Positions 49,163-60,786 of a stretch of DNA of 64,000 nucleotides are shown here, one piece after another. The position numbers and the translations under genes were made by a program. Every line of letters begins with the position of its first letter. The stretch's first letter is position 1. The DNA is from Hanleya hanleyi (Eukaryota; Mollusca; Polyplacophora; Lepidopleurida; Hanleyidae). Below the pieces are notes generated by a model, which was not told the origin of the DNA, ran no database searches, and saw only the letters and a program-made list of their open reading frames with translations. The stretch spans positions 1 through 64,000 of the forward strand of contig JAVTVY010020287.1 in NCBI GenBank assembly GCA_036873755.1. The letters are read 5' to 3'.

Positions 49163-49889
49163 GGACAAAACCCTCAGCGGACAAACCCCCCCTGGACAAA
49201 ACCCCCACCAGACATAACCTCCACTGGACATAACCCCCATTGGACAAAACCCCCATCACATATGATTTCCTATGCTATTTTAGCAACAAAATAAATAACA
49301 TAGTAAATGATAAGATATCAAGACAAAGTTATTTGATGTTATAACATATGTATTAATCTTTCAATACTTGTGTAGCCTACTATGCAGGCTACCCTGTTCT
49401 TACATGACCAATAATTGGAAGTAATTTCAGTTTCTCACTTGCACTTTTTCCCCCCAAACAAAGTTTTTCACTAGCACATTAGTACATGTTTTTCAGTAGC
49501 AGATTTTCACACCAAACGAATGTTGTGTCCAGCTCCTCTTAGCAATTCTGACTGTCTTCCGACCATCTCTGACACCCACACATAGATTCCGCAGTTAACT
49601 GAAGATTAATGGTCTACTCATTGTTTAGTAATTGTTTAGTGAACACCAGTTATTATAATCCTTATAGCTGAAATACACCAAAAATGACAAGGATCATAGA
49701 GAATAGATATTTATGAATTTCTATATTAAAAATGTAAAAATTCTGTCTGAAATAACTATTTTGGGGTGAGATGGGGGTTTTGTCCGACTTTTCAATTTTG
49801 GGGGTTTTGTCCGTGGGTGTTTTGTCCTAGGGGGTTTTGTCCGTGGGTGTTTTGTCCTAGGGGGTTTTGTCCGCTGGGGGTTTTGTCCG
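49163..49889. mobile_element. Element bounded by inverted arrays of GGACAAAACCCCC
   Basis: The left array (49163-49254) has about seven units of GGACAAAACCCCC type on the plus strand. The right array (49771-49889) has about seven units of the complement (GGGGGTTTTGTCC). The arrays face each other across about 515 bases of AT-rich sequence without coding capacity. This organisation resembles long subterminal-repeat foldback transposons. The G-runs could form quadruplexes on one strand. Confidence 0.75.
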
Positions 49890-50424
49890 GATCCCCCATT
49901 GGGTATTCCCTTCAGTGTTCCCTTACGAATACCACTTATATCAACTTGAATTTCCAAATATCTATACAAAATGCATGGATATTTCAAGATTTTCCAACTA
50001 TTTAAATTTTCTGTACTCTGCTCTCTCAAATACTTTGAATCTTCCCAATCGATTGGTAATATCTCCTTATTTGTCAGATTGAAGAAAAAAGGAAATGGAA
50101 TTTCAGTGTGGATTGAAAAGTCAACCTAACAGATTGAAGATCCATCTTCTGAACTGCAATCTTCAATCTACTAGATCCATTTGAAATTGCAAAAGATTGG
50201 TGGAAAGTGGAATCAGATCAAAATATAATCTATTACATTGGATTTCATTGTTACAGATTATCAGAAAGTGGTGAAAGGCTATTAACGAATGTTCAACCAT
50301 ATATAAGTATTTAATCGGCATTGATATATTGTTGACTAGTTGAAACAAATCTAGAGTGAGACAATGATATATGATATACAATGATATATTCATTATTACT
50401 GTCAATATCTCTATACATTCACAG

Positions 50425-50532
50425 GTTATACCTTGGATTTTGTCTCTCTGCTTCACACTGGCTTTTGGTTCCATGTTTGCCAAGACATGGCGGGTCTACA
50501 CTATATTTACCAACAAAAGTATGAAAAGGAAG
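50425..50532 (+). CDS. GABBR2-like exon k: TM3 and intracellular loop 2
   Basis: 36 codons, phase 0 at both ends, acceptor CATTCACAG and donor GTAAAT. It reads [20 protein letters not shown], then [16 protein letters not shown]. The [16 protein letters not shown] motif is the most diagnostic part of the GABA-B family. The following basic loop is where GB2 contacts the G protein in known structures. Confidence 0.95.
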
Positions 50533-50644
50533 GTAAATATATCGCATGCAGAATATACTGGGAAAATGAACAAATACAATCGTAAGAGCCTATTTCATCT
50601 CCTTGACTGTTGATATTTTGGTTATAATCATGTTAAACTAATAA

Positions 50645-50720
50645 GGACAGACTCCCGATTATGGACGCAGGAGTTCCTAATTAGGACGACGGTGGCATAA
50701 AAATCTCGGATTCGACGCAC
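50645..50720 (+). repeat. Short PLE 3'-end fragment
   Basis: A degenerate match to the last 75 bases of the family: GATTATGGACGCAGGAG, then GACGACGG, then GGATTCGACGCACTTGG in place of the usual end. It lies in the short intron between exons k and l. Confidence 0.45.
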
Positions 50721-51064
50721 TTGGAGAGTATCCCGATTTGGATAAATTATCCTTCAGATAATTTCGGAACAGCCGTATATACTCAATATTCCAAGACATC
50801 ACGGTTGCGTGTAGATGGTTGCCAGTTCGAAGTTTCTCCTAGCGTGAATTATTTCATCAGCTATACAAATTGTGTATCATGTTGCGTGTCTGAGAAATCC
50901 TGGTCAGTCTGTAATGGTTTGTCCCATGAAATCCATTTACTTCGGCTGTGCATTGCTGTTATCTAATCGATTCAATAGTCAGGATAAGATCAATATAACT
51001 ACTCTTTCGAAAGTTACTAAGTAACTCTTACCATCAATCTTACTATATTCACCTGTTATTACAG

Positions 51065-51187
51065 GCCATACGAGATCGCAGCCTGTTTGGGATAGTAGCA
51101 GTCTTTGTGGCGATTGACCTTATTATACTGATAGTACATCAATTAGTCGATCCTCTATATCTCACCAAGATCAACATGCCTGAAAAA
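51065..51187 (+). CDS. GABBR2-like exon l: TM4 and extracellular loop 2 start
   Basis: 41 codons, phase 0 at both ends, acceptor TTATTACAG and donor GTAAGT. It reads AIRDRSLFGIVAVFVAIDLI, then ILIVHQLVDPLYLTKINMPEK. The LxxVDPL motif at the end of TM4 is conserved in GABA-B receptors. It is the last recognisable exon; loop 2, TM5-7 and the tail should follow in phase 0 but were not found before 64000. Confidence 0.93.
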
Positions 51188-51936
51188 GTAAGTATATCAA
51201 TCTATACATGAGCCTTGTTTGACCATGGTTCGCTCTTCCACCCTATTACCAAACAGAAGGAAAGAAACATATGAGCTGAGATTTTCTGACTTTGCTTATC
51301 ATTTATCATGGGTGGACTGAATACTTCCCCTCAAATGATTCGCCATTTCTTGCCCCATCAGGCTTGAAACTGGTTTATTTTACCTAAAATATTCTATAAT
51401 TCCGAAATCTCTCTGAAAAAAACGACATTTCAAAGTACATTCTAAAAGCATTGCGTCACTATAATGTCGTCAAAAAGCCACAGTGAAATCCTCCTTCTAT
51501 TTCTTGATATAAAGCTATATAGTTTGGGAAATATCAGATCTTTGAGCCCAGAAATTCTCCCTAAAGTTGGACGAGAAAAGTGCGCCATATCGCATTTTAA
51601 AATACTCTTTGCCATCACAGTGTTTACACTGAAACACGGAATCATTCTATATATACATGCAACTTTGATTAATATTAATTCCAGCAGAAATAAACCGATA
51701 CCCGCAAATTGGGCTTACTCCTTGAATCCAACTTCTGATTGCAGATTATAGGTTACAGGGAGTTCAACTGATTAGTACTACCAACAGCTTTGCTGTGTCA
51801 GTCTATAGATGTTTCATATTACTGAGAACATTGATTAACAGTCAAGGCCATATTCCATCTGCTATTTCTGATCAACAGCTCGTCTCAGCTCTCCTTCCTG
51901 TACGGTTTTCAACTTGATTCCTACTTTCGTGCTTTT

Positions 51937-54900
51937 TTTTTTTTTAATATTATTTTTATTCCTTTTCATATTTCTGGTTTCATTCATACAATAATAATAA
52001 TAATTCAATACCATTGTAGATAATTAATCTATTAGAAAGTTATGTACATACTACTATCATATATTAATTATCACTCTTTACTCCCACATAGTGCCACTCT
52101 CAGTCATACCTTTCATGTACCCCATGTATTCCAAATTTCTAGCATAATACAAAGTTATTCCAGTGTTTTAAAATAATTTTCAAATAAACACCATCTCTTG
52201 TTAAACATACTGCTATTATTCGTGATATTGGCGATATATTTTTCTGCCGTGTAATGATTAAAAAAAATATTAATAAGTGCCTTAATATGAACACGCTTTT
52301 CAGGTCTAGTTTTAAAGATATATTTCTTTGTTAACACCATGAATGTGTTCATTAGACACTGGTCTTTACCCCAACCCAGAATTATTTTATCGTCGGATAT
52401 CCTTCCCCTCATCTTCGCCGTTTTCTGAAGCCATTTTTCCAATTCTTGCCAAAGTGTTTTCACTTTGAGGCATTTTATTAATAGATGCTCTATGGTCTCA
52501 ACTTCAGTTCCACAGTAGTCACAGATATCGTCGTCTATAAATCCAATTTTTTTCAGAAAAGACTTTGTGGCAAGAATCCTATGCAAAGTTTTATATTGGA
52601 AGTCTCTCAGAGCTGTATAATTAGTGCAATGGAATGTTGAGGCATGGACATTTACCCAATTTATTTTCCTTTCCCCCGTCTAAATAACCCTCCCATTTCT
52701 GCATCGAATTTGGCGAGCAGTACTGTTCATTGTTTAATATATCATAAAAGCATCTACCTCCCTTTTCTTGCCTTACCAAGGTTTGAAAATAAATAGTTAG
52801 TATGGGGGATTCCTTCTGTATAGTGCAGAACTCTGTTTTAATTCGTTTCAACCAGTCTTTAGGTATATTGTTAATAAGTCGATTATAGTCCAAGTAAGTA
52901 CCATTTATGTTATATATTTTCTTCAATTCAGAGAAATTCAAAACATTGCCATTTGAGTCAATTAAATCTCGTACATATTTGATTTGTGTGTTATACCAGT
53001 TTCCGATAAAATATGATGGGTGCTTAAAATTTGAATTATACCAAATTGGTTCGTTAAATATATCAGTTGCCCGTCTTCTGTTTATTTTTTTCTGGAGAAC
53101 ACCCCAAGCATTGAGTACGTCTTTCCAGAATGGATTATTGATTTTCTGCATAATAACTTTCACGTATTCTGCTCCTGTATTACAGAGTTTTTCAAAGATT
53201 TCCGATCCAAATAATTGTTTCCATTTTTGACTCTTAAATATTAGGCGCCGCATCCAAGAGATCTTGAGAGATTGAATGAATGGTATAAGATTGATCATTC
53301 TCAAGCCTTCAAACTTGTAGTCGCGTGTTATAATGGTTCTTTTAATTCTATCAGGGCCATCGTTCCACAAGAATTTGTACAGCATTGAATTGAGATCTTT
53401 TATAACATTTTCAGGTGGGTTTGGCAAGGCAAGGAAAAGGTGTATCAATTTAGATAGAGCAAGTGATTTTATAATTGTGATTTTCCCCAATAGTGTCAGA
53501 TTTCTGAGCCTCCATTTTTGAAGTTCTTTCTTCAGATCATTTAATTTGGCGAGATAGTTGATTTTCCAGATATCGTGGAAATTGACTGTGGAGAAGTTGA
53601 TACCCAATGCAGTAAAGTCGTTTACCCAGTCAAGCTTTATTTCAGCGCATAGCTTTAAATTCGACCCAGATATGGACCCTATCCAAATAGCTTTCGTTTT
53701 TTCAATATTAATTTTAAGGCCTGAATATCTATAAAATAGTGTAATACATTTTATTGCCTCTTTTAAGGAGTCTTCTGAACCGTCAAGAATTAGCTGAGTG
53801 TCATCGGCGTATTGACTGATCTTAAACTCAGTTCCGCCAATATTTATTCCATTAATATTTTTATTATTTCTGATCATATTGCCAAGCACTTTCGCACATA
53901 ACAGAAAAATATACGGCGAAATTGGGTCTCCTTGCCGACAACCACGATGTAATGTAAAGAATGAGGAGAGATTACCATTCTGAATGACGCAAGTATTTAT
54001 ATTTGTGAAAAATAATTTAATCCATTTTTGAAAATTTTCCCCAAAATTAAGGGATTTCAATACCTCGTGGATAAAGTCCCAAGAGACAGAGTCAAATGCT
54101 TTTTCAAAGTCAATAGATAATAATAAACCGGGTATTTCTCTATCTTTTGTTTCAAATAATATATCATATAAAATTCGTATATTTTCTCCAATATATCTGC
54201 CCGAGATAAACCCCTTCTGGTCTTCGTTAACTAATTTATCAAGTACAGTCTTTAATCTGTTTGCGATACATGCACTGGTTAATTTATAACTTACTTAACA
54301 ATGTAATGGGGCGCCAGTTTTTCATGAAGTTTCGAGCCTTATTTGGTTTTGGTAGACATGTTATGACCCCTTGTTTCTGAGTTATTGATAATTCCCCGCT
54401 TCGAAGCCCTAAGTTTATTGATCTCAAAATAAAATGCCCTATATCTTTCCAGAATACTTTATAGAATTCTGATGGAAATCCATCAAGACCTGGACTTTTG
54501 TCATTTTTCATATTTTTTAGAGCATGGCTCAATTCAGTATATGTTATTTCTCCGTCTAATTTGTTGGATTCTATATCATTTAATCCGTTCATTTTGAGCT
54601 TATTTATGAAATCAGAAACATCCTTCTCCGGTTCAACTTGCTTTGCATACAAGTCCTTATAAAACTCTTTTTGTGCGTGTAAAATATCTTTTGTATTATG
54701 TATTTCTTTTCCGTCATCGAGCGTTAACTTTGTTATTAGCTTATTTGTGTAGTTTCTTTTTTCCAGGCCTAAAAAATATTTAATCGGCTTTTCCCCAGAT
54801 CCCACCCAGTCTGCCTTTGTCCTGGCCATTATACCCTCAATTTCTTTTTTTCTGAGATTTTCAAGTTCTTTTTTAGCTATATTTAACATATTCAATTTCG

Positions 54901-56612
54901 TTTCCTCTATAATGGTGTAGTTTTTTTGTATTTCTTCTTCAAGTGCTTGGATGTCTGTTTCCAACTTTTCTTCCCTTTTCCGATCTTCTTTTTTCTTTGT
55001 TGAAGAATATTTAATTGTTTCTCCCCTAATTTTCATTAGTAACGTGTCCAAAAACAATTGATCGTCTATACTCAATTGTAAGTCTTGCTTAGCAATATTA
55101 GGAAGGCTGTCGCGATTGTAAGGTAGTGGAGTATATTCATCGACAGTTTGTTTAATTAGTGATTTGACCATATCAAGATATTTTTTTTCTTTTAGTAAGG
55201 AACAATTTAATTTCCAATACCCTCTGCCCCTTTCTGAATTTGTAAAGCTGCATTCTAATGTAATTGCTGAATGATCTGTTCTGTATCCTGGTGCGATCCG
55301 CGAATTAGTTGCAATATTGAAAATGTCAGAACTAACAATGAAAAAGTCGAGTCTAGCTTGCTTTCTAGGATTTCTACGTCTCCAGGTGTATTTTCGTTCA
55401 GATTCGTGCGTAGTTCTCCAAACATCGACATAGTCACTGTCGTTTATGATATTCAGTACAGTTTGGCGAGCATTAGGGTTATTTATGTGTTGATAATTGT
55501 CAGTATCCATTGACGGATTCAGAACAAGATTCCAATCTCCACATATGATGACTGAGGCATTACCAATTTCCTGTATTTTCCTATTTATTGTGTTGTAGAA
55601 TGAAGGTTTATCTGTGTTGGGGTCATATATGCTAGCAAGCGTAACAGGTACTTCGGAGATTTCCATATCTATAATAATATAATTGCCTTGTGGATCGATT
55701 TCTGCATTATGGATTTTATAATCAAAATTATTGTTCATTAATATTGTAACCCCCCGAGCTCTAGACGAGAAGGAGCTTACCCAGGCGTCATGATGCCATT
55801 CCTGCTTTATTATGTCCTGATATTTTGTATCGCTGTGGGTATCTTGTAAACAAATAATAGAATAGTTTTTCTTTTTAAAATAATGAAAAACATCTGTTCT
55901 CTTTTTTTTGGTCAGCCAAGCCTTGACAATTCATAGACACGATACGCACGTTGTCAGTCATTTTTTGTTGTTATTATGTTTCGCTGATGCATGAAAAATA
56001 TATGTACGCAATTAAAGCCTGACTGGGTAGGGCAAAGATAGTTCGGGATTTCATCATTACAATTCAAATTAGAAATCACTATAGCAGTTTCACACTTAGT
56101 ATTAATTTTAGATGCGTGGTCACCTGACAGTTCGTATACTCCACACTTATCACACATACTCTCACACACACACATTTTCACAGACATATACACTACAATA
56201 TGAAACAACAAAAACATAGTTAGCGAAACTGAGATAAAGGCCGTATTCCCTGCTTTGATAGATTAACGACTAAACGACTCCAAAGAAACAAATACCTTAC
56301 GTATTTACATAGTTAATGAGAATCTTGCACATACAGTTAACCGGGACAAACTATTTACATACAGTTATAACCAACAAAATAACCGGTATTATAACCGCAA
56401 CGTATACATTTAGAGGTATTTTAGATACAATAAAAAAGGCACGTCTGAACCAATATTATCAGAAGAGAACGAGGGGCGAATAAGGTTGTGCTAGATGGCC
56501 TGCTAGTTTTGGTTAGATTTTATCCAGGAGGATAGGAAGGAATTAAACATAAATAATAATAGTAGAAAAAATATATCCTGGAAAAAAGAAGAGAAAAAAG
56601 AAGAAAAAGAAG
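51937..56612 (-). mobile_element. Non-LTR retrotransposon (LINE, L1/Tx1 type) with target-site duplication
   Basis: The element is bounded by the 15-base direct repeat TACTTTCGTGCTTTT (51922-51936 and 56613-56627). On the minus strand it ends in a poly-A tail (poly-T from 51932 on the plus strand). It encodes an apurinic-endonuclease domain, an L1/Tx1-type reverse transcriptase and a C-terminal cysteine/histidine motif. About 650 bases precede ORF2 and no ORF1 could be recognised, so the copy is probably 5'-truncated or has lost ORF1. It lies after the last receptor exon seen, antisense to that gene. Confidence 0.93.
52155..55961 (-). pseudogene. LINE ORF2: endonuclease-reverse transcriptase, three frameshifts
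   Basis: The minus-strand ATG at 55961 starts an endonuclease domain (SMNCQGL, then LQDTH where most relatives have LQETH, CGDWN, RLDFFIVS, YRTDHS). Reverse-transcriptase motifs follow: WRPITLL, FISGR, LLLSIDFEKAFDSV (motif A), CRQGDPISP, QYADDTQLILDG (catalytic YADD), GLKINIEKTKAIWIG. A CX2CX8HX4C knuckle lies near 52480-52535. The frame changes at an A8 run near 55904, near 54285 and near 52650. In each case the protein continues in the next frame with no or almost no loss, which indicates single-base indels. Length over all parts is about 1270 codons, normal for the clade. As it stands the protein is interrupted; sequencing error in homopolymers is a possible cause for at least the A8 site. 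Confidence 0.9.
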
Positions 56613-56629
56613 TACTTTCGTGCTTTTGA

Positions 56630-59400
56630 TAACGGTTACTCTAAGCTGGTACAACAAAACAAGTACATGTTCTAGAAAGCCAATCAGAGCCAGGCCCGTT
56701 CGAGTCGTTTGATATTGAATAAGACAAGAAGGTCATGCATATATACGCCCATGGCCTCGTTTTATGGTCTCGAGGAGTCTATCAGCAATAAGTCCTGGAC
56801 ATCAGACTGTGAAAATCAGGTAGCGCTCATTCATGTGTATTTGGAAGATTGAGAATTAGAAGTCTGCGGTAACAGAAAAAGACAACTGTAAACTTGAAAA
56901 TATTCTTTTTTGTCGACATTCACGCACGCTGTCGGCAATGATACGGACACAATCATGGATAAAATCAAAATAACCCAATTAACACATTTCTTGACTCAAA
57001 TACTGAAAATAGAGCTGGAGCTAAACGAATAGCCTGACCGAAGTTTGGTATATGGACATATTACTTTCATTGAATTGAACACATGGGTCTCCTCAACATG
57101 TGTCATATACAACTACTTACAAATTAAACGCAAGACATTACGGTGTTGGAAGAAAGATGCCGTCATACTGACAAGAAGTCATATACCAATATCCTGAGTG
57201 CATATCTAAAAACATTACAAGAACACAAAATTAAAACTATCGAGTCATCTGATTGAAAGCGATGAACTATGTGACCGTTAGATGCAAAAACGGCCAAAAT
57301 GGGGAAAATAGGTCTGGCTGTACGACGGAGTAAGATCAGCCGTCTCTCTCAAAGCCTTTCATTGATACTAACATTAATGTCGCGTTATAGTCTATTTTGA
57401 TTTCGAAGGATGATCACGAAACTCGACAATGTCCCTTAGACCATAACCAACTGTGGTAGAGCAAATATGACTGCTTAACGTCTTCAGCCTTGTATATCAG
57501 AACGAAATATCGTATGGTCTCCCACCAGACCAACCACGTCTCCCTGTGCCCTCCTTCGACAGTGAAATATGTCGCGTAACACGCTCTTCTGATTGCAAAG
57601 GCTTAATGGAATTATAAAAATTCTGTCAACGCTCTATCTGACTGCTAACAGAGCTACGACGTACACTGGCATAGCGCCTTCCAACCTGGTATGAGGCCTA
57701 TAAGGCCAGTTGTGATCTTCAACATGACATCAGTCTACTATTAATTCCGTTACTTGTTATGTATTAGCGTTAAAAATCGGCAAAAATCCAGAAAATTCAC
57801 AATGCATAAATCCACCTGGCATGTCAATATTTACCTTGTGGGACATTGCCAGTGGAAGTCTTGACAGATGTTGACCATGGAAATTTCAACTTGCCGCCAT
57901 TTGCAGCTGAGTGGTGTTACCGAATGTCATTCAACTTGTAAACAGAGAGCCTTTTCACCTCCACTCTTCATGTGTCCTTCCGCCAGGCTTTGCCCCAATG
58001 TTGCCAAATCAACACCAGGAAGTACAGTTTGAAGCCTCATCTGCAATTTGAAATATCAAATTTATCAGAAATGCTGAATAATCCCACCTAATAAAATCCA
58101 CAAAGATCTGCTCTCAAATTTCTACACAAAGTAGATCGTGGATACTGACCCGGAAGTGATTAATTGTGATCTGATGCCACATGGCAGAACAAAGCGGTTA
58201 CTAATAAATAGCATGTTGTGTTCGAATTTGCTTAGGACACAACATAATTAACATAATTATGTTATGGCTAAGAGTCGGTGGTCAAAGTTCGGTATATCAC
58301 TATTTAATATCATCACCGTCGTATCGAGCTTCATTTGGATAGTGATATTTGGAATATGAGAGCTCCGAGAAAGTTTTTGAAGACTTTGTGAAAAGACATT
58401 CAAGAGTTTGTAGTAATTTATCTTTTTCCTGGTGTATTTTCTTTGAAAATTTGCACCAATAATTATAACATGAGAACATGCATCAAATCAATTTAAAGGT
58501 CTCACTTTGGCTAAAAACACATTTTTGTGAATAGCTTCTCTAAAATAAATACTACTGATGAAATTCTAAGACGCATAGTTTGTCCAGTTTTTGCAAAGAT
58601 TCAATGCAAAAAACTGCAAATTAAAATTGAAAGTACGACAGAATTCAAACATAAGCTCCCTTTACTTTTTATTTAAATTTCAGGAAAAGTTGTATACGGA
58701 AATTTTGCAATCAAAGCGTATCAATTCCCTACGTGAATTTTGAGATCTTTTAAAAAAAACTCTAGTTACAGAATAAGATGCGCTAGTGCTGGCATTGAAT
58801 AAATCTCTACATAGGATATTATCAACGTATATGTCAATATTTATAGAATGTGCTGGCAGAGATTGTTCATGGTTCTATGCAGTATACAGTTCCAAACTGT
58901 ATCGAAGTTTTGAATGAGATCCTACAAATACAGTAGGCCAATATCGATTTCCTCGAATACTATTAATACTGCACATATGTACGCTGCAAACTTTTCATAC
59001 CTTGAATTTTATCATAGTAGAAACAGTGTTTGATTAATTATCATCCTAGCATTCACTGATTCAGTCAATTTGGTTGAAAGCATTTACTAGTATTACTCAA
59101 CCAGCGGACCATACCTATACAGTGGTCATAAAGGAAGGACAATTCACCAATTTAAGCGTCCGCAGAAAATTATTAGACAATTATGCCTAAAAGTATTAAT
59201 TTACGTTGACTATTCTATTATTTACCGGAAACGTTCAGTACGGTTGGTCAGACGTTAACTAATATTGGTCCAGAATAGTTTATTTCTACAAAGCTAACCT
59301 GGACGCCAAGAAGAGGAAGTTCGATGACAGAGGGGATCACTCTTCGGGGTTTTTTCCACGGCCTTATTTTCATATTTGTCCTCCGGTCATCTGGAATGAC
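56630..59400. other. Sequence without recognisable genes
   Basis: Apart from the repeat copy at 57117-57284 nothing could be assigned. The missing TM5-7 exons of the receptor were looked for here (the W-L-G...YKG pattern of TM5) and not found. Confidence 0.45.
57117..57284 (-). repeat. Copy of the second (PLE-related) repeat subfamily
   Basis: Contains AATTAAACGCAAGACATTAC, GACAAGAAGTCATAT and ACATTACAAGAACAC in the same order as 18590-18700 and 34845-34950, then diverges. Confidence 0.5.
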
Positions 59401-59410
59401 CAATTTAGAA

Positions 59411-59480
59411 CTAATAATGACAAATATACGCTATATATTTGATGGTTGGACATACTTTTACCATTACACTTGTATACCAT
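59411..59480 (+). repeat. Single unit related to the 60.8-61.1-kb tandem repeat
   Basis: The block from ATGACAAATATACGCTATAT to CATTACACTTGTATA is nearly identical to the second half of the 117-bp units at 60833-60892 and 60950-61010. Confidence 0.8.
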
Positions 59481-59699
59481 CGTTACGCAAGAGTAATTTA
59501 TCTCATCGTTTCCAAAGTGCAAAACCATTTTCAGTATTGGAGGTAATTCGTTTTAGCCATGAATCGTTCAAGACACAAGATCATCTCGGCTATTCGAAGA
59601 CACTGTGACATGGTTGATAAATATTGACAAACAGGGAAACTGTTGACCCCTTTTTTCTTCAATGAATTAACCTTGCTTAAGTTTATTAACATTTCTACA

Positions 59700-60620
59700 T
59701 TCATGTATTAGAAAACTCTGGAAACTCTGAGGTCACTAGATCGCCGGAGATGAGTTCTGAGCGTTTTCCCGGAAATAAATGTGAATGCAGATTTATGGTT
59801 CTATTTCACGTTTGTTCCACATTTAAAAGCACACAATGATATTGAACAACTTACACCTCATTCCTGAATCCATTTGACTTTCTAATTATATTTAACACAT
59901 ACAAACAGGCGCAACTGGCGAGGGTCCAGGAGCCGCCTAGGCCCCGGGAGCTCTGAGGTCCCAGATTGCCAGAGATGCATTCTAAGCGTTTTCCCGGAAA
60001 TAAATCTGAACAAAATGTATGCAGATTTATGATTCTATTTCCACGCCTGTTTCGCATTTATAAGCACGCATCGATAGTGAAAATCACACCTCATGGAACA
60101 TTAGACACCAATATGATACCGATACGATTCATTTACACAAAGCTAAAAATAAGCGAATCCTCAGCCCAACAGGCGAGGGTCCAGGGGTCGCCTAGGCCCC
60201 GGAAGCTCCGGGGTCTTAGGTGGCTGGAGATGCGTTCTACGCGTTTTCCAGGAAATAAATCTGAACATAATGTATGCAGATTAATGGTTCTATTTTCACG
60301 TTTGTTTCGCATAAGCAGGTATCGATATTAAAACAATCACACCTCGTGCTTGAATCCATTTGACTTTCTAGTTATATTTAACACATACAAAACGATGACA
60401 TTTACGTCATGTAACATCAGAAACCAATACGATACCAATACGATTCATTTACACAAAGCTAAAATTAAAGCGAATCTTCACAGTTTTTCCCGAAAATAAA
60501 TCGGAACATAATGTATGCAGATTTATGGTTCTATTTTCACTTTGGTTTCGCATAAGCACGCAAATTGAAAACTATCACACCTTATGCCTGACTCTATTTG
60601 TCTTTCTGGTTTAACACATA
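59700..60620 (+). repeat. Tandem repeat, unit about 225-255 bases, about 3.5 copies
   Basis: The marker GTTTTCCCGGAAATAAAT or a close variant recurs at about 59763, 59989, 60242 and 60484. Around it the same order is seen: GCAGATTTATGGTTCTATT, then CACACCTCAT, TTGACTTTCTA, TTTAACACATACAAA, and a G/C-rich block with GCCTAGGCCCCGG. Units differ by indels. Short frames inside are not conserved. Confidence 0.8.
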
Positions 60621-60786
60621 CAAAACAGGCCTAAAACACATCAACATGTGGTGCGCTCGCGACGATAATGTCGGAGTTTAGATACATATTGAAACTCCAA
60701 CATTAATAGTACGCTCACAAACCACACGCCTATATGACACTAATTACATAATGCATATCCGTTTATTTGACATATCAATTTAAGAA

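Larger units (their letters stand above)
20875..51187 (+). other. GABA-B receptor subunit 2-like gene (partial, 12 exons visible)
   Basis: Twelve exons with AG/GT borders join without any stop into 527 codons. The product is a class C G-protein-coupled receptor: a periplasmic-binding-like Venus-flytrap domain (codons 1 to about 310), a short linker, then TM1-TM4. Signature segments match the GB2 side of the family rather than GB1: PYFFRT, GWKRVATL, ARIIIGNFYE, AKKVFC, TPAEYR, IKMSSPNMNNL and [15 protein letters not shown]. In animals GB1 binds GABA while GB2 carries surface trafficking and Gi/o coupling as a heterodimer; a coupling role here is inferred from family only. Signal peptide, first lobe, TM5-7 and tail are missing from the window. 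Some positions are divergent, so it may be a lineage-specific paralogue. Introns run from 310 bases to about 8 kb. Confidence 0.9.

Noticed and set aside
49163..49889. CCCCAAAA-like repeats resembling ciliate telomeres
   Set aside because: The unit is 13 bases (GGACAAAACCCCC) in inverted arrays inside an intron; it is not a telomeric arrangement.
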